A stretch of DNA of 64,000 nucleotides from Novosphingobium organovorum (GCF_022832435.1 NZ_JALHLF010000010.1:1-64000); one strand, 5' to 3'; counted from the stretch's first letter, positions 46,008 to 57,888 are shown. Notes: generated from the sequence alone by a model not told the origin. Translations and numbers: made by a program.

Positions 46008-46137
46008 GGGCGGAAAGGGGGAACTCATCGACGCGCTCTTGACCGCTCGCGGGGCAGGTCCACCAGTAAGCTTCACGGCCTGGCTGATTGCCCTTGGACG
46101 GCCAGTCGCGTTCCAGCTGACTGGCAACCTAGCCGCC
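46008..46137 (+). mobile_element. Decayed internal fragment of the IS427-type element
   Basis: About 130 bases closely matching 22750-22868 inside the complete IS: GGCGGAAAGGGGGA, then CTCATCGACGCGCTCTTG and GGACGGCCAGTCGCGTTCC. The frame is broken and both transposase ends are missing. It covers the slip-site region of the transposase. It overlaps the 3' end of the gene at 46129-46647. Confidence 0.8.
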
Positions 46138-46647
46138 AAAATCGCATGCGATCAGTCTTGCGATAGAATCGTCATCGAGATTCATGATCGCCTCGGCCAG
46201 CTGCGGGAGCCCCTTGGCAACCGCCAGCGCGGCAAGCGCCGAAATTGCCGTTGCCTCGTCCCAATCGTGATGCCGATGCCGGGCCACACAATCCGGCAGG
46301 CCTGTGATAGCCCGCGCATAGGCCGGGGCAAGATCGGGAGGAACGGCTGGCCCACGCCCCGCCACGCGCGCGACTTCGATGGCCGCAGGCAGTTGGAAAA
46401 ACGAAAAGTCGATGGAATCGGGAGCCGCTAAGGCCATGGCCACGATATGCGGAACAGCCGCGTAGGAAGCATCGAACACATCCCCTTGATGGCACAGGCT
46501 GGACCAGAGCGTGAACCACGGTTCCCGGCCATTGCGCGGCTTGGAAGAGGTATCCCGCGACAGTTCAGCAAGCCGCTCAGGAATATCGGCGGCACCCCCG
46601 TAAGCGTGTGTCAGAGTTTTCCAGCGTGGATCATCAAGCCCAATCAT
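46129..46647 (-). CDS. Hypothetical HEAT-like protein
   Basis: 172 residues. PWFTLWSSLCHQGDVFDASY, then AAVPHIVAMA and AISALAALAVAKGLPQLAEA. The Leu/Ala-rich helices suggest a HEAT-like solenoid; I recall the ...HQGDVxxASYAAVPH pattern from uncharacterised proteins of unknown role. The last residues (CDFGG) are encoded inside the IS fragment, so the natural C-terminus may be lost. Confidence 0.6.
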   Translation of the reverse strand: MIGLDDPRWKTLTHAYGGAADIPERLAELSRDTSSKPRNGREPWFTLWSSLCHQGDVFDASYAAVPHIVAMALAAPDSIDFSFFQLPAAIEVARVAGRGPAVPPDLAPAYARAITGLPDCVARHRHHDWDEATAISALAALAVAKGLPQLAEAIMNLDDDSIARLIACDFGG

Positions 46648-46743
46648 GCAGCGCTTCCATGCGCTTGCCCCACACGCCTATCCTTGTGCAAACGCCTACG
46701 CCACATCCCCCGTTCGATGCGGCGAGCCAAGAGCAAGGACGAA

Positions 46744-46784
46744 GGCAGGCAGGGGCAAGGAATGTTCCCTTGCCCCTGCCTGCC
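46744..46784 (-). terminator. Strong terminator after pgm
   Basis: A 17-bp perfect stem (46744-46760 with 46768-46784) with the 7-base loop AATGTTC. It lies 17 bases beyond the pgm stop. Also well placed to insulate the convergent side. Confidence 0.85.
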
Positions 46785-46800
46785 AATCCCAGCGCGGCCG

Positions 46801-48865
<2,065 letters not shown>

Positions 48866-49390
48866 TTAGGTCTTGCGTTCACCCAGGCGCCAAGGCCCGT
48901 CCGGCGCGGTGCTTTCCCCTGCCCCGCTCTCGCGCCAGTCGCGCACGGAACCCGACCGCCCGTGGCGCCGCACGTAGGAACCAAGCCCCAGGGCGAGAAA
49001 CACGACCTGCATATAGGAAGGCGTGATGGTCATCACGTCGTAGGCGTAGCGCACGGCGATCGCAGGAACGAGCAGATAGACATGCGCGATCACCGCAATG
49101 AGCTGCGCCGCAGCCATCCACAATGGATAGACGCGGTTCGCATAGAGCGCGATCACACCGAAATCGGCAAGCATCACGAGGTCGATCGCGAAATGCCCCA
49201 TATTGACTGCGCCAAACATCACCGAGCCATGCGCGGCCAGATGGTACAACCGGTGCACGAGGAACATCGCGACCATGAGCCCGGACAACAGCCGTTCAGG
49301 CGCGCCTCCGCGCAGCATCGCGAAGACGAACAGGAGCGCGAAGGAGAGCACTTCCAGGTCGCTCTTGAGGTCAAGGAGCAGAGCAATCAT
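48866..49390 (-). CDS. Hypothetical membrane protein, third gene of LuxR-led cluster
   Basis: 174 residues from ATG 49390 (GTG 49405 adds five). Four or five membrane helices: VLSFALLFVFAMLRG, LSGLMVAMFLVHRLYH, FAIDLVMLADFGVIALY, WMAAAQLIAVIAHVYLLVP, and YMQVVFLALGLGSYV, with a hydrophilic C-terminus of about 35 residues. No family recognised. Forty bases after the middle gene (49446-49787). Confidence 0.65.
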   Translation of the reverse strand: MIALLLDLKSDLEVLSFALLFVFAMLRGGAPERLLSGLMVAMFLVHRLYHLAAHGSVMFGAVNMGHFAIDLVMLADFGVIALYANRVYPLWMAAAQLIAVIAHVYLLVPAIAVRYAYDVMTITPSYMQVVFLALGLGSYVRRHGRSGSVRDWRESGAGESTAPDGPWRLGERKT

Positions 49391-49445
49391 CGGCGGGTTC
49401 CGCACCGCCGGGAGCGCCCTGCCCCCATGATGACCCAGTGGAGTG

Positions 49446-49787
49446 TCAGGCGCTCAGGCGCAGTGTTTCCACCGAGGCGTCGCGCACGGCCTCGCTCGGG
49501 CAGGTGCCATCCTCGTCGTCGATCGCCTTGACCTCGCGGCCGATCCCCAGAAGCTCGCGGTGGACCCGCAGCATGTCGCTCTGCCCGGTGAGCAGGGTGC
49601 GCTGCGTGCGCGCCAGACGCAGCAGGGCGGATTGCCCGGTATAGACCGCAAGCCCTTCCGCCTGCCGCGCCAGAAGCATCGATTCCATCAATCGTGTGGA
49701 AGCCAGCAGCGCCGCGTCGAGCGACTGTTCGGCTTCGGGAAGGTTGCGCGCGATCCGCGCCGCGGCGTTTGCAATGGTCATGGTCAT
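49446..49787 (-). CDS. Hypothetical helical protein, middle gene of LuxR-led cluster
   Basis: 113 residues, almost all alpha-helical by composition (AEQSLDAALLASTRLMESML, LARTQRTLLTGQSDML). No membrane helix. AAGGGG precedes its ATG. The pattern of Leu and Ala suggests a coiled-coil or helical bundle. Function unknown; co-transcription with its neighbours is likely. Confidence 0.65.
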   Translation of the reverse strand: MTMTIANAAARIARNLPEAEQSLDAALLASTRLMESMLLARQAEGLAVYTGQSALLRLARTQRTLLTGQSDMLRVHRELLGIGREVKAIDDEDGTCPSEAVRDASVETLRLSA

Positions 49788-49861
49788 AGTCGTGCCCCTT
49801 GACGCCCGGCTCGTTCGCGGCGCCCGTTTTTATCGGTGGGGGAAGCGGGAAGCCCACCGGG

Positions 49862-50470
49862 TCAGCCCAGATCACTCAACGCCCGCAGGACGCCAAGGCC
49901 GACGATCATGACCAGGAGCATTCCCCCTGCGATGATCACGATCGCCGCGATCCGGCTCAGCCCGGCATTGCTGCCATCGAGCACTTCCGGGACGATGGGC
50001 GGCTGCGTCTCTGCAAAGCGCCAGGGGCTTCGCGCATCGAGCGATGCCACGGAGCCGATGAGGTACGATTCGCCGCCACCGTCCTGTTGGTCACGCTGAC
50101 GCGCCATCAGGCCGTGCGACACCTGAGGAATTTGCGGTGCAAAAATCTTACTGCTGATAGAAAGCGCCGGTTCGTCGGGTGCCGTCTCGGCCTCCGGCCC
50201 GCCCTGTACGAATTTCCGGTAAACCCGTGCCAGTTCGGCGCGCGGTGGATTGCCCGTACGCGCCCGCACGGCCTCGATGCGCTGGTTGACCGCGCTTTCG
50301 GAAATGCCCAGCTCGAAAGCGATCTCCTTGCTGGTGAAATTGTCCGCAACGAGACCGAGAACTTCGTGCTGTTTATCCGTCAACTTCTCGAAAACACTGG
50401 AATATTCTTCAAGAATATCACGTTCCACCACAGGCTTGGCTCTTTCGTTCACACTGGCGTCGGCCTTCAT
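49862..50470 (-). CDS. LuxR-type HTH regulator with C-terminal membrane anchor
   Basis: 202 residues. Residues 27-90 form the LuxR/GerE helix-turn-helix (LTDKQHEVLGLVADNFTSKE, IAFELGISESAVNQRIEAV), then a disordered linker, then a C-terminal hydrophobic helix, IAAIVIIAGGMLLVMIVGLG. The membrane tail with N-terminal DNA-binding domain suggests a membrane-tethered regulator. No receiver or sensor domain. Followed by two small genes on the same strand (74-base and 40-base gaps); an inverted repeat is upstream. Confidence 0.85.
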   Translation of the reverse strand: MKADASVNERAKPVVERDILEEYSSVFEKLTDKQHEVLGLVADNFTSKEIAFELGISESAVNQRIEAVRARTGNPPRAELARVYRKFVQGGPEAETAPDEPALSISSKIFAPQIPQVSHGLMARQRDQQDGGGESYLIGSVASLDARSPWRFAETQPPIVPEVLDGSNAGLSRIAAIVIIAGGMLLVMIVGLGVLRALSDLG

Positions 50471-50615
50471 CGTGCCGATCGCACGTTCCCGTCAAAGCGG
50501 GACACCTCCAGACTGGCCGCACAATGCGCCCGCTCGCTCTCCACCTGGTTAACGCTTATAGCACATAATTCATGCGATGCCGTGACTCACGACACGAACC
50601 GTGCCGGTTTTTTGC

Positions 50616-50636
50616 AGCTGTAACAAAATTACAGCT
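50616..50636. promoter_or_regulatory. Inverted repeat upstream of the LuxR-type gene
   Basis: AGCTGTAA (50616-50623), CAAAA spacer, TTACAGCT (50629-50636): a perfect 8-bp inverted repeat in A+T-rich DNA 146 bases upstream of the LuxR-type start. A plausible operator, possibly autoregulatory. Confidence 0.5.
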
Positions 50637-50930
50637 AACAACCGAAAATGCATCTAATACGACGCAATCGCACGGATATTCGAAAATCGCAGGAGCGCCC
50701 CGGCCTTAAGCGTGGCGGTCTGTCCTTCGCGCGACATCCGGCGTCTTCGTTAACCCACCAGCCGTCACGCCCCCCCGTGAAGCGCACGTATGGGTAAAAT
50801 TACGTATTCTATGATGGGGTGCCGTTCTGCGAGCCCGTTTGGGACGGTCTCCGGGAGGGCATTTTCGTGACGGCACCGGCCCACGCCCGCCCCGCCCGAG
50901 GGGCAACTTGACGCGACATGGCCACCCCAA

Positions 50931-50960
50931 AAATGGAAAGGCCGCAAATGGAAAGGCCGG
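50931..50960 (+). repeat. Two tandem copies of a 15-mer
   Basis: AAATGGAAAGGCCGC followed directly by AAATGGAAAGGCCGG, one difference in the last base. Lies 40 bases left of the palindromic repeat. Confidence 0.7.
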
Positions 50961-50998
50961 ACTCACGCGGACTTCGTCCACGCCGCCCGGCCCATCCA

Positions 50999-51105
50999 CT
51001 AGAGCGGTTTTCGATCAGACTGCATCCGATCGACCGCCCCAAACCCTTGTTTTAACGCATTTTCTGAACCGTCAGGTAATTCCACCTCACTGGAAAATGC
51101 TCTAG
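50999..51105 (+). repeat. Short palindromic repeat (MITE-like), copy B, complete
   Basis: 107 bases with ends CTAGAGCGGTTTTC and GAAAATGCTCTAG, a near-perfect terminal inverted repeat that extends outward to ATCCACTAGAGC on both sides. Internal stems CGATCAGA/TCCGATCG and CAGGT/ACCTCACTG. Homologous copies at 12108-12213 (full) and 23305-23363 (half). Confidence 0.85.
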
Positions 51106-51180
51106 TGGATTGATTTTGACATTTGCATCCTCTGGCGGCTGGGATGGGCCTGCACATGTCAAAATCGTAAAATCCACTAG
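51102..51180 (+). repeat. Second palindromic element abutting copy B
   Basis: Ends CTAGTGGATTGATTTTGACA and TGTCAAAATCGTAAAATCCA (then CTAG) form a long imperfect inverted repeat of about 24 bases per side around a G+C-rich middle. It shares CTAGTGGAT with the outer flank of copy B, so the two palindromes are joined head to tail. Confidence 0.75.
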
Positions 51181-51300
51181 AATCAAACAAATGTTAGTGG
51201 TTCGCCACGGATCAGAGACCCCCCGTGCCACAGGGCCGACAGGCGCCGCCGCCCATGGCCCCAGGCGCGCCCTTGTCCCAGCCAGGCGCCCGAAAAGGGC

Positions 51301-53118
51301 CTATTCCTCGCCCATGCGCAGTGCGGCGATAAAGGCCTCCTGCGGAATCGACACATTGCCGTATTCGCGCATCCGGGCCTTGCCCTTCTTCTGCTTTTCC
51401 AGAAGCTTCTTCTTGCGGGTAATGTCGCCACCGTAGCACTTGGCGGTGACGTCCTTGCGCATCGCGGCGATCGTCTCGCGCGCGATGACCTTGCCGCCGA
51501 TCGCCGCCTGGACGGGGATCTTGAACAAGTGACGCGGGATAAGCTCCTTCAGACGCTCACACATGCCGCGTCCGCGTTCCTCAGCGACCGAGCGGTGAAC
51601 GATGAGCGAGAGCGCATCGACGGGCTCGGCGTTGACGAGGATGTTCATCTTGACCAGATCGCCTTCGCGCAGGCCGATCTGCTCGTAATCGAAGCTCGCG
51701 TAGCCACGGCTGATCGACTTGAGGCGATCGTAGAAATCGAACACCACTTCGTTGAGCGGCAATTCATAGGACACCTGGGCGCGCCCGCCGACATAAGTCA
51801 GGTCGGTCTGGATACCGCGACGGTCCTGGCACAGCTTGAGGATCGCGCCAAGGTATTCGTCGGGGGTGTAGATCGTCGCCTTGATCCACGGCTCCTCGAT
51901 CATCTCGATGCGGTTGGGATCGGGATAGTCGGCCGGGTTGTGCAGCTCGATGGTCTTGGCATCCTCATTCTTCGAGTGCGAGAGCTGGATGCGATAGACG
52001 ACCGAAGGCGCGGTCGTGATAAGGTCGAGATCGTACTCGCGGCTGAGCCGCTCCTGGATGATCTCGAGATGCAGGAGCCCGAGGAAGCCGCAGCGAAAAC
52101 CAAAGCCGAGCGCGGCGCTGGTTTCCATCTCGTAGCTGAACGAGGCGTCGTTGAGGCGCAGCTTGCCGATCGAATCGCGCAGTTTTTCAAAATCCGCCGC
52201 ATCGACCGGGAAGAGACCGCAGAAGACCACCGGCTGGACTTCCTTGTAGCCCGGCAGCGGGGTTGAGGCGCCCTGCTTGACGGTGGTGATCGTGTCACCG
52301 ACCTTGGCCTGTTCCACTTCCTTGATCTGGGCGGTGATGAAGCCGATCTCGCCCGGTCCCAGTTCGGGCAGGTCGATGCGCTTGGGCGTCATGCAGCCCA
52401 CCCGGTCGATCAGGTGCTCGGTCCCGCCTTGCATGAACTTGACGTTGAGCCCCTTCTTGATGACCCCGTCGATGACGCGCACGAGAATGACGACGCCAAG
52501 GTAGGGATCGTACCAGGAATCGACCAGCATGGCCTTCAAGGGCGCATCGCGCTCGCCCGTGGGCGGCGGGATCTTGGTAACGATAGCCTCGAGCGTTTCC
52601 TCGATGCCGATGCCCGCCTTGGCGCTGGCCAGCACCGCCTCGGAAGCATCGATGCCGATGATGTCCTCGATCTCGGCGCGCACCTTCTCGGGCTCGGCGG
52701 CGGGCAGGTCGACCTTGTTGATGACGGGCACGATCTCGTGGTCGTGCTCGATCGACTGGTAGACGTTCGCCAGCGTCTGCGCTTCCACCCCTTGCGCGGC
52801 GTCAACCACCAGCAGCGCGCCTTCGCAGGCGGCGAGGCTGCGGCTGACTTCGTAGGCGAAGTCGACGTGCCCCGGCGTGTCCATGAGGTTTAGCTCGTAG
52901 GTAAGCCCGTCCTTGGCGGTGTAGTTCAGGCGCACGGTCTGCGCCTTGATGGTGATCCCGCGTTCCTTCTCGATGTCCATGTTGTCGAGCACCTGCGCGG
53001 ACATTTCGCGCTCGGTCAGGCCGCCGGTATACTGGATCAGGCGGTCGGCCAGGGTGGACTTGCCGTGGTCGATATGGGCAATGATCGAGAAATTTCGGAT
53101 CAGGGAAAGGTCTGTCAT
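51301..53118 (-). CDS. lepA: Elongation factor 4 (LepA)
   Basis: 605 residues. Translational GTPase: G1 [10 protein letters not shown]3 DTPGHVDF, G4 NKVD ([11 protein letters not shown]). G2 switch region and the C-terminal domain with [19 protein letters not shown] are intact. Back-translocates stalled ribosomes. Follows the GGDEF-EAL-PilZ gene by 32 bases and may share its transcript. Confidence 0.98.
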   Translation of the reverse strand: MTDLSLIRNFSIIAHIDHGKSTLADRLIQYTGGLTEREMSAQVLDNMDIEKERGITIKAQTVRLNYTAKDGLTYELNLMDTPGHVDFAYEVSRSLAACEGALLVVDAAQGVEAQTLANVYQSIEHDHEIVPVINKVDLPAAEPEKVRAEIEDIIGIDASEAVLASAKAGIGIEETLEAIVTKIPPPTGERDAPLKAMLVDSWYDPYLGVVILVRVIDGVIKKGLNVKFMQGGTEHLIDRVGCMTPKRIDLPELGPGEIGFITAQIKEVEQAKVGDTITTVKQGASTPLPGYKEVQPVVFCGLFPVDAADFEKLRDSIGKLRLNDASFSYEMETSAALGFGFRCGFLGLLHLEIIQERLSREYDLDLITTAPSVVYRIQLSHSKNEDAKTIELHNPADYPDPNRIEMIEEPWIKATIYTPDEYLGAILKLCQDRRGIQTDLTYVGGRAQVSYELPLNEVVFDFYDRLKSISRGYASFDYEQIGLREGDLVKMNILVNAEPVDALSLIVHRSVAEERGRGMCERLKELIPRHLFKIPVQAAIGGKVIARETIAAMRKDVTAKCYGGDITRKKKLLEKQKKGKARMREYGNVSIPQEAFIAALRMGEE

Positions 53119-53150
53119 GATTTCGCCGTTAGCAGCGGTTTGGCGACCTG

Positions 53151-55973
53151 TCAGCCTGCCTTGCGCAAGGTGCGGACATCATTTTCATCGCGGCGTCCCG
53201 GCGCGCTGAAAACCACCGCGCCATTACCATCGAGTTCAAGCGCTTGCGCGAATTCCACCCCCATGCGGTCTTCGCGGCTCCAGCGCGTGCTGGCAATCAT
53301 GACGTGATCGGCCGCAAGATGCACGCCAAACTGCGTGCCCACCGGCACGTTCCACAAGCCCTCGATCATCGCGCCCGTCTGCGAGATGTTGCGGATCGTG
53401 CCGTGATAGACGTGGCTGCCGTGTTCGAGCACGACCTTGCGCAGCATCGTCTGGCGCGGCGCGCGCGCCGAACGCGGCCCGCGCGCAACCGCCTCGAGCC
53501 CTTCGGCCAGCCGTTCCTCGACCCCCTGCACGCTGAGCGGCTTTTCGTAGATGTAGCCCTGCACATGGCTGCACCCCAGCATCCGCACGAGGTCGAGCTC
53601 GTCGAGCGTCTCCACCCCCTCGGCGGTGGTCTCCATGCCGAGCGCTTCGGCAAGGCTGACGATCGAGGAGATGATCGCGCCGTTGCGACTGCCCTTCTGC
53701 GTCGCCCCGCGCACGAAGCTCTGGTCGATCTTGATCTTGTCGAACGGCGCCTTCTTGAGATAGCCGAGCGAGGAATAGCCGGTGCCGAAATCGTCGAGCG
53801 CGAGGCGCACGCCGATCGCCTTGAGCGCCGAGAACATGCCCTCGGTCGACTTGTCCTCACCCAGGAACACGCTTTCGGTGATCTCCAGTTCGAGCCGCGA
53901 GGGGGCGATCCCGGCCGAGGCGATCGCGCTCGTCACGATGGCGGGCAGCGAGGGGTTGGCGAATTGCAGCGGCGAAACGTTGACCGCGCAGCGCACCGTA
54001 TCGGGCCAGCGCGCCAGCTCCATGCAGGCGGTACGCAGCGCCCACTCGCCGATCGGCGCGACCAGCCCGGTATCCTCGGCGATCGGCACGAACTTGGCGG
54101 GCGAAATGTAGCCGTGGCGCGGGTGGTTCCAGCGCAGCAGCGCCTCGAACCCGGTGATCATCTCGGTCGTGGTGCGCACCTGGGGCTGGTAGACCAGCTC
54201 GAGCGACCCGTTGGCGATCGCATCGCGCAGGTCCTCCTCCATCTGCTGGCGCTCCTTGGCGTCCGAATGCAGATCGTCGTCGTAGAAATGGTGGCGCCCG
54301 CGCCCGCCCCCCTTGGCCGCATAGAGCGCGAGATCGGCGTTGCGGATGATCTCTTCCGAGCTGGTCCCGTTTTCGGGGCAGGTCGAAATCCCGATCGAAG
54401 CGCCGATCACCACGCGCGATCCGTCGATCGAATAGGGCTGCGACAGGTTCTCGATGATCCGGCGGGCGAGATTGGCAAGCCCTTCGGTAACATGGCGACC
54501 GGGCAGGATGACCTGGAACTCGTCGCCACCAAGGCGCCCCACGCGCCCGTGCTTACCCACGGTCGAGCGCAGGCGGTCGGCAACCTGCTTGAGCAGCGCG
54601 TCACCGGCCGGGTGGCCCATGGTGTCGTTGACCTGCTTGAAACGGTCGAGATCAAGCAGGAAGACCGCGCAGGCCCGGCTCTCGATTCGCGGCGCGCTGA
54701 GGATCTTTTCCAGCCACTCGGACATGTGGAAACGGTTGGCCAGCTTGGTCAGCGAATCGTAGCGCGCCAGACGCGTGGCGTGCTGCTGCGATTTACGGGT
54801 TTCGGTAAGGTCGGTTCCTGACCCCCGAAAGCCCATGAAATTGTTGAACTGGTCCATCACCGGGCGGCCCGAGATCGACCACCAGCGCTCGTCGCCAACG
54901 CCCGTCGCCGCGCGCACCGAAAGGTCGCGAAACGAAGAGCGGGTCGACAGATGAAACACCAGCGTGCGCTCGTTCTCGCTTTCGTGCCCCTGAAGCAGGA
55001 ACAGCGCGGACAGCGGGCGGCCAAGCAGTTCCTCGCTCGACTTGCCCAAGAGCGCGCAGATATGCGCCGAAACGTAAGTCAGCAGATTGCGCCGGTCGGT
55101 TTCCCAGAACCAGCCCTGCCCGGTCTGTTCGTACTCGTTGAGCAGTTCTTCGGCGCGGCGCTGCTCGCGCTCGCGCTCGACCCGGCGCTCGATCTCGGCG
55201 GCCACGTCCTGGCTGCGGCGAATGGCCAGGAACAGCCCGATCAGCGCCCCCGAGGCGAGCAGCAACAGCGATGTCGGCGTCCCGGCGATGATCCAGGCGC
55301 CGCCCCACAGCGCAATCGTCGCGACGATGATCGAGGTCAGCCGCCCTTCGAGCAGGACCGTGGCCATCAGGCTGAGGATCACGAAGCAGCTCGCCGTGGT
55401 TTCCCAGCCCAGCGCGGGGACCCGTTCGGTCCACAGCGCGCAGACGAAACCGAACACCGCAAGCGGTACGCCGATCGCCACGACCATCAGGACATAGCGC
55501 TTCCAGTCGGTGAACCCCAGGCGCTGCTCGACCTGGTAGAGCCGCGTGCCGGCCAGGCAGATGCCGAAACTGATCGCCAGCAACGCCCAGGACGAGGGCG
55601 TTGGCACGCTGCGCGAGACCAGCACCATCGTGGCCAGGACCGAACCCATGCAGATGACGATCAGCTCCCAGTTGGTGGGCAGCATGTAGAGCAGCGGATC
55701 GCTGGTTTGCGAAGGTGTCTCGGTGGCGATGGCAAAATCGCTCGACGGGGTCTTTGCGTCCGCCTTGACCACACCCGGCAGGCCTTTGCCAGCGCGCGAG
55801 CCGGTGCGACGATCGGCGGTTTCGCTGGCCGATTCGCGCGCGCGCGGTTCGCCCGGCGCCGCATCCGATGGCGGCGCATCGCGCCGTCCGGCGACCGATC
55901 GCTGATGTGTCCCCGGCCGCGAAGTGCCCCTGCGCACCCCCTTCGCCTCAGGACCAGGTCCCATTTTGCTCAT
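53151..55973 (-). CDS. Membrane diguanylate cyclase/phosphodiesterase with PAS and PilZ domains
   Basis: 940 residues. Layout: charged disordered N-terminus (1-95), five or six membrane helices (about 100-270), a PAS domain (about 285-395), GGDEF (about 405-560, active-site RLGGDEFQV), EAL (about 575-825) with [37 protein letters not shown] and [11 protein letters not shown], then a C-terminal PilZ domain with [11 protein letters not shown]. All catalytic motifs look intact, so it could both make and degrade c-di-GMP. The PilZ RxxxR site is imperfect (RQTMLRK). Sensor of an unknown membrane or redox signal. Confidence 0.95.
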   Translation of the reverse strand: MSKMGPGPEAKGVRRGTSRPGTHQRSVAGRRDAPPSDAAPGEPRARESASETADRRTGSRAGKGLPGVVKADAKTPSSDFAIATETPSQTSDPLLYMLPTNWELIVICMGSVLATMVLVSRSVPTPSSWALLAISFGICLAGTRLYQVEQRLGFTDWKRYVLMVVAIGVPLAVFGFVCALWTERVPALGWETTASCFVILSLMATVLLEGRLTSIIVATIALWGGAWIIAGTPTSLLLLASGALIGLFLAIRRSQDVAAEIERRVEREREQRRAEELLNEYEQTGQGWFWETDRRNLLTYVSAHICALLGKSSEELLGRPLSALFLLQGHESENERTLVFHLSTRSSFRDLSVRAATGVGDERWWSISGRPVMDQFNNFMGFRGSGTDLTETRKSQQHATRLARYDSLTKLANRFHMSEWLEKILSAPRIESRACAVFLLDLDRFKQVNDTMGHPAGDALLKQVADRLRSTVGKHGRVGRLGGDEFQVILPGRHVTEGLANLARRIIENLSQPYSIDGSRVVIGASIGISTCPENGTSSEEIIRNADLALYAAKGGGRGRHHFYDDDLHSDAKERQQMEEDLRDAIANGSLELVYQPQVRTTTEMITGFEALLRWNHPRHGYISPAKFVPIAEDTGLVAPIGEWALRTACMELARWPDTVRCAVNVSPLQFANPSLPAIVTSAIASAGIAPSRLELEITESVFLGEDKSTEGMFSALKAIGVRLALDDFGTGYSSLGYLKKAPFDKIKIDQSFVRGATQKGSRNGAIISSIVSLAEALGMETTAEGVETLDELDLVRMLGCSHVQGYIYEKPLSVQGVEERLAEGLEAVARGPRSARAPRQTMLRKVVLEHGSHVYHGTIRNISQTGAMIEGLWNVPVGTQFGVHLAADHVMIASTRWSREDRMGVEFAQALELDGNGAVVFSAPGRRDENDVRTLRKAG

Positions 55974-56063
55974 GAAGCGCTTGTGCCCCAGAAGCGATTT
56001 CGAAACGGTTAAGTGACGTGGGCCAAGAGGGGCGTTTCGCCCAGTGCTTCATGCCAAACGACG

Positions 56064-56098
56064 ACGGGCCGCAGGCGGATACCCCGCCTGCGGCCCGT
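56064..56098 (-). terminator. Perfect hairpin after dnaN
   Basis: 15-bp stem (56064-56078 with 56084-56098) and the loop ATACC, 37 bases past the dnaN stop. It lies between dnaN and the GGDEF gene and separates their transcripts. Confidence 0.8.
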
Positions 56099-56134
56099 CA
56101 CGAAAAACCCGGCGCGCAAATCCGGTCTATGCGA

Positions 56135-57253
56135 TCAGACGCGCATCGGCATCAGGACGTAGAGCGCGGGGCTCTTGTCGTTCTGGCGGATCAGCGTCGG
56201 CGCGCCGGCATCGGCCAGGTGCAGCTCGACCGAATCGCCATCGATCTGCCCAAGGATGTCCTTGAGATAATTGGCATTGAAGCCAATCTCGAAAGCGTCG
56301 GCGGAATAGTCCGCCGGGACTTCCTCGGCCGCCGTGCCGTTGTCCGGCGAGGTCACCGAAAGCGTGATGCGGTCGCTGTCGAGCGCCATCTTGACCGCGC
56401 GGGTCTTTTCAGTGGCGATCGTCGCCACGCGGTCGACGCCCTCGAAGAACGAACGCGGATCGAGCTTGAGCAGCTTGTCGTTCCCGGTCGGGATGACGCG
56501 GGTGTAATCGGGGAACGTGCCGTCGATCAGCTTGCTGGTCAGGATCACGCCGATCTCACCGCCGAGGGTGAAGCGGATCTTGCTCGCCGACAGGTCGATC
56601 AGGACCTTGCCGTCCAGCGCCTCTTCGAGCAGCTTGCGCAGCTCGCCCACGCATTTGCGCGGGACGATCACGTCGGGCATGCCATCGGCGCCATCGGGGC
56701 GCGCGATGGTGAATCGCGCGAGGCGGTGGCCGTCGGTCGCCGCGGCCTTGAACTCGTCCTCGGTGACGTGGAGGAAGATGCCGTTGAGGTAGTAACGGGT
56801 TTCCTCGGTCGAAATCGCAAAGCGCGTGCGATCGATCATCTGCGCCAGCATCGCGGCGGGAATTTCAAAGCTGGTGGGCAGCTCGCCCTCGGCGATGACG
56901 GGGAAATCGTCGCGCGGGAGCGTGGGCAGCTGGAAGCGGCTGCGCCCCGCCTTGACCACCAGACGGTTGTCGGCCGCATCGAGGCTCACCTGGCTGCCGT
57001 CGGGCAGCTTGCGGGCGATGTCGAACAGGAGGTGCGCCGACACCGTGATGGCGCCCGACTGCTCGACCGAGACCGCGTTCAGCGTCTCGACCACCTGAAG
57101 ATCGAGGTCGGTCGCCATGATGCGCAGCGACGCGCTGCCCGAGGCTTCGATCAGCACGTTCGAGAGAATGGGAATGGTGTTGCGGCGTTCGACAACCGAC
57201 TGCACGTGGCTCAGGCAACGCAGCAGCGTGGAACGTTCAATCGTGGCCTTCAT
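56135..57253 (-). CDS. dnaN: DNA polymerase III beta subunit (sliding clamp)
   Basis: 372 residues from ATG 57253, with GAGG six bases upstream. Three topologically similar clamp domains; MKATIERSTLLRCLSHVQSV starts the family, and the C-terminal ALYVLMPMRV ends it. Confers processivity on Pol III. Not adjacent to dnaA here. Ended by the hairpin at 56064-56098. A TGGGGATAA (57373-57381), 8 of 9 matching the DnaA box, lies in its upstream gap. Confidence 0.97.
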   Translation of the reverse strand: MKATIERSTLLRCLSHVQSVVERRNTIPILSNVLIEASGSASLRIMATDLDLQVVETLNAVSVEQSGAITVSAHLLFDIARKLPDGSQVSLDAADNRLVVKAGRSRFQLPTLPRDDFPVIAEGELPTSFEIPAAMLAQMIDRTRFAISTEETRYYLNGIFLHVTEDEFKAAATDGHRLARFTIARPDGADGMPDVIVPRKCVGELRKLLEEALDGKVLIDLSASKIRFTLGGEIGVILTSKLIDGTFPDYTRVIPTGNDKLLKLDPRSFFEGVDRVATIATEKTRAVKMALDSDRITLSVTSPDNGTAAEEVPADYSADAFEIGFNANYLKDILGQIDGDSVELHLADAGAPTLIRQNDKSPALYVLMPMRV

Positions 57254-57519
57254 AACAGCCTCAGGTCCCCTTTGGTCGGCCAGGGAATGCTTCGATCCCC
57301 AAAACAAGGACAAATATCTCTAGCGCGGCTGGGGCGCGCGGCAAGCGCGTTCTGCCCTGCTTTCGGTGAATCTGGGGATAATTCCGGGGGTTTTCGTGCT
57401 TTTTTCGCCGCGACTGCGCGATGAATTTGGTCTTGCACTGCAGCATGGAAGCGCCATGTTCGGCCCACCCCGCCATCGCGCGCCTGCCAGCCGCCCCCCA
57501 GCCAAGGGAACAAAGACCC

Positions 57520-57888
57520 GTGCCCAGCACCCTTCACATCATGCGCAAGGCCCCCAGCGGAGAGCGCCGCCCCATCGGCCTGCCCGAATGGAAGAGCGCG
57601 CTGGACCATTACGAGGACCTGCGCCTGGCGCACGGGGATGCGGAAAAGCTCAATCCGGTGACCCACGCGATCATCTCGCTGCCCAACCGCGGCGGCGATG
57701 CCGAAATCTGGCGCCCCGACTGCCAGGAGTGGCTGCGCGTGTTCTGGTATTCGCCCGAAGGCTACATCAGCTTCCCGGCCCCGGAGAGTGACCATAAGGA
57801 ACACCTCCACCGCCTCAGCCTCGCCCGGAGCCTGGCGCTGCGGCTCGACGCGAAAATCTACGACGACGAGGGCAACGAAACCGACTGA
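57520..57888 (+). CDS. Conserved hypothetical soluble protein
   Basis: 122 residues from GTG 57520, which follows an AGGGAA element; ATG 57541 is an alternative without one. Core LDHYEDLRLAHGDAEKL, AIISLPNRGGDAEIWRPDCQ and EWLRVFWYSPEGYISFPAPE. No family recognised. Divergent from dnaN and overlapping the lipoprotein gene at its 3' end by 31 bases. Confidence 0.6.
   Translation: MPSTLHIMRKAPSGERRPIGLPEWKSALDHYEDLRLAHGDAEKLNPVTHAIISLPNRGGDAEIWRPDCQEWLRVFWYSPEGYISFPAPESDHKEHLHRLSLARSLALRLDAKIYDDEGNETD

Larger units (their letters stand above)
50471..51300. other. 830-base non-coding region rich in repeats
   Basis: No credible gene. Contents in order: A+T-rich promoter region of the LuxR gene with an inverted repeat (50616-50636), a tandem 15-mer (50931-50960), the full palindromic repeat (50999-51105), and an adjoining palindrome (51102-51180). 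The segment 51181-51300, next to the lepA stop, shows only a G+C-rich hairpin-prone stretch. Confidence 0.7.

Noticed and set aside
50970-50990. GTCCACGCCGCC match to the IS transposase end
   Set aside because: Only 12 bases, with surrounding bases not matching; too short to call a remnant.
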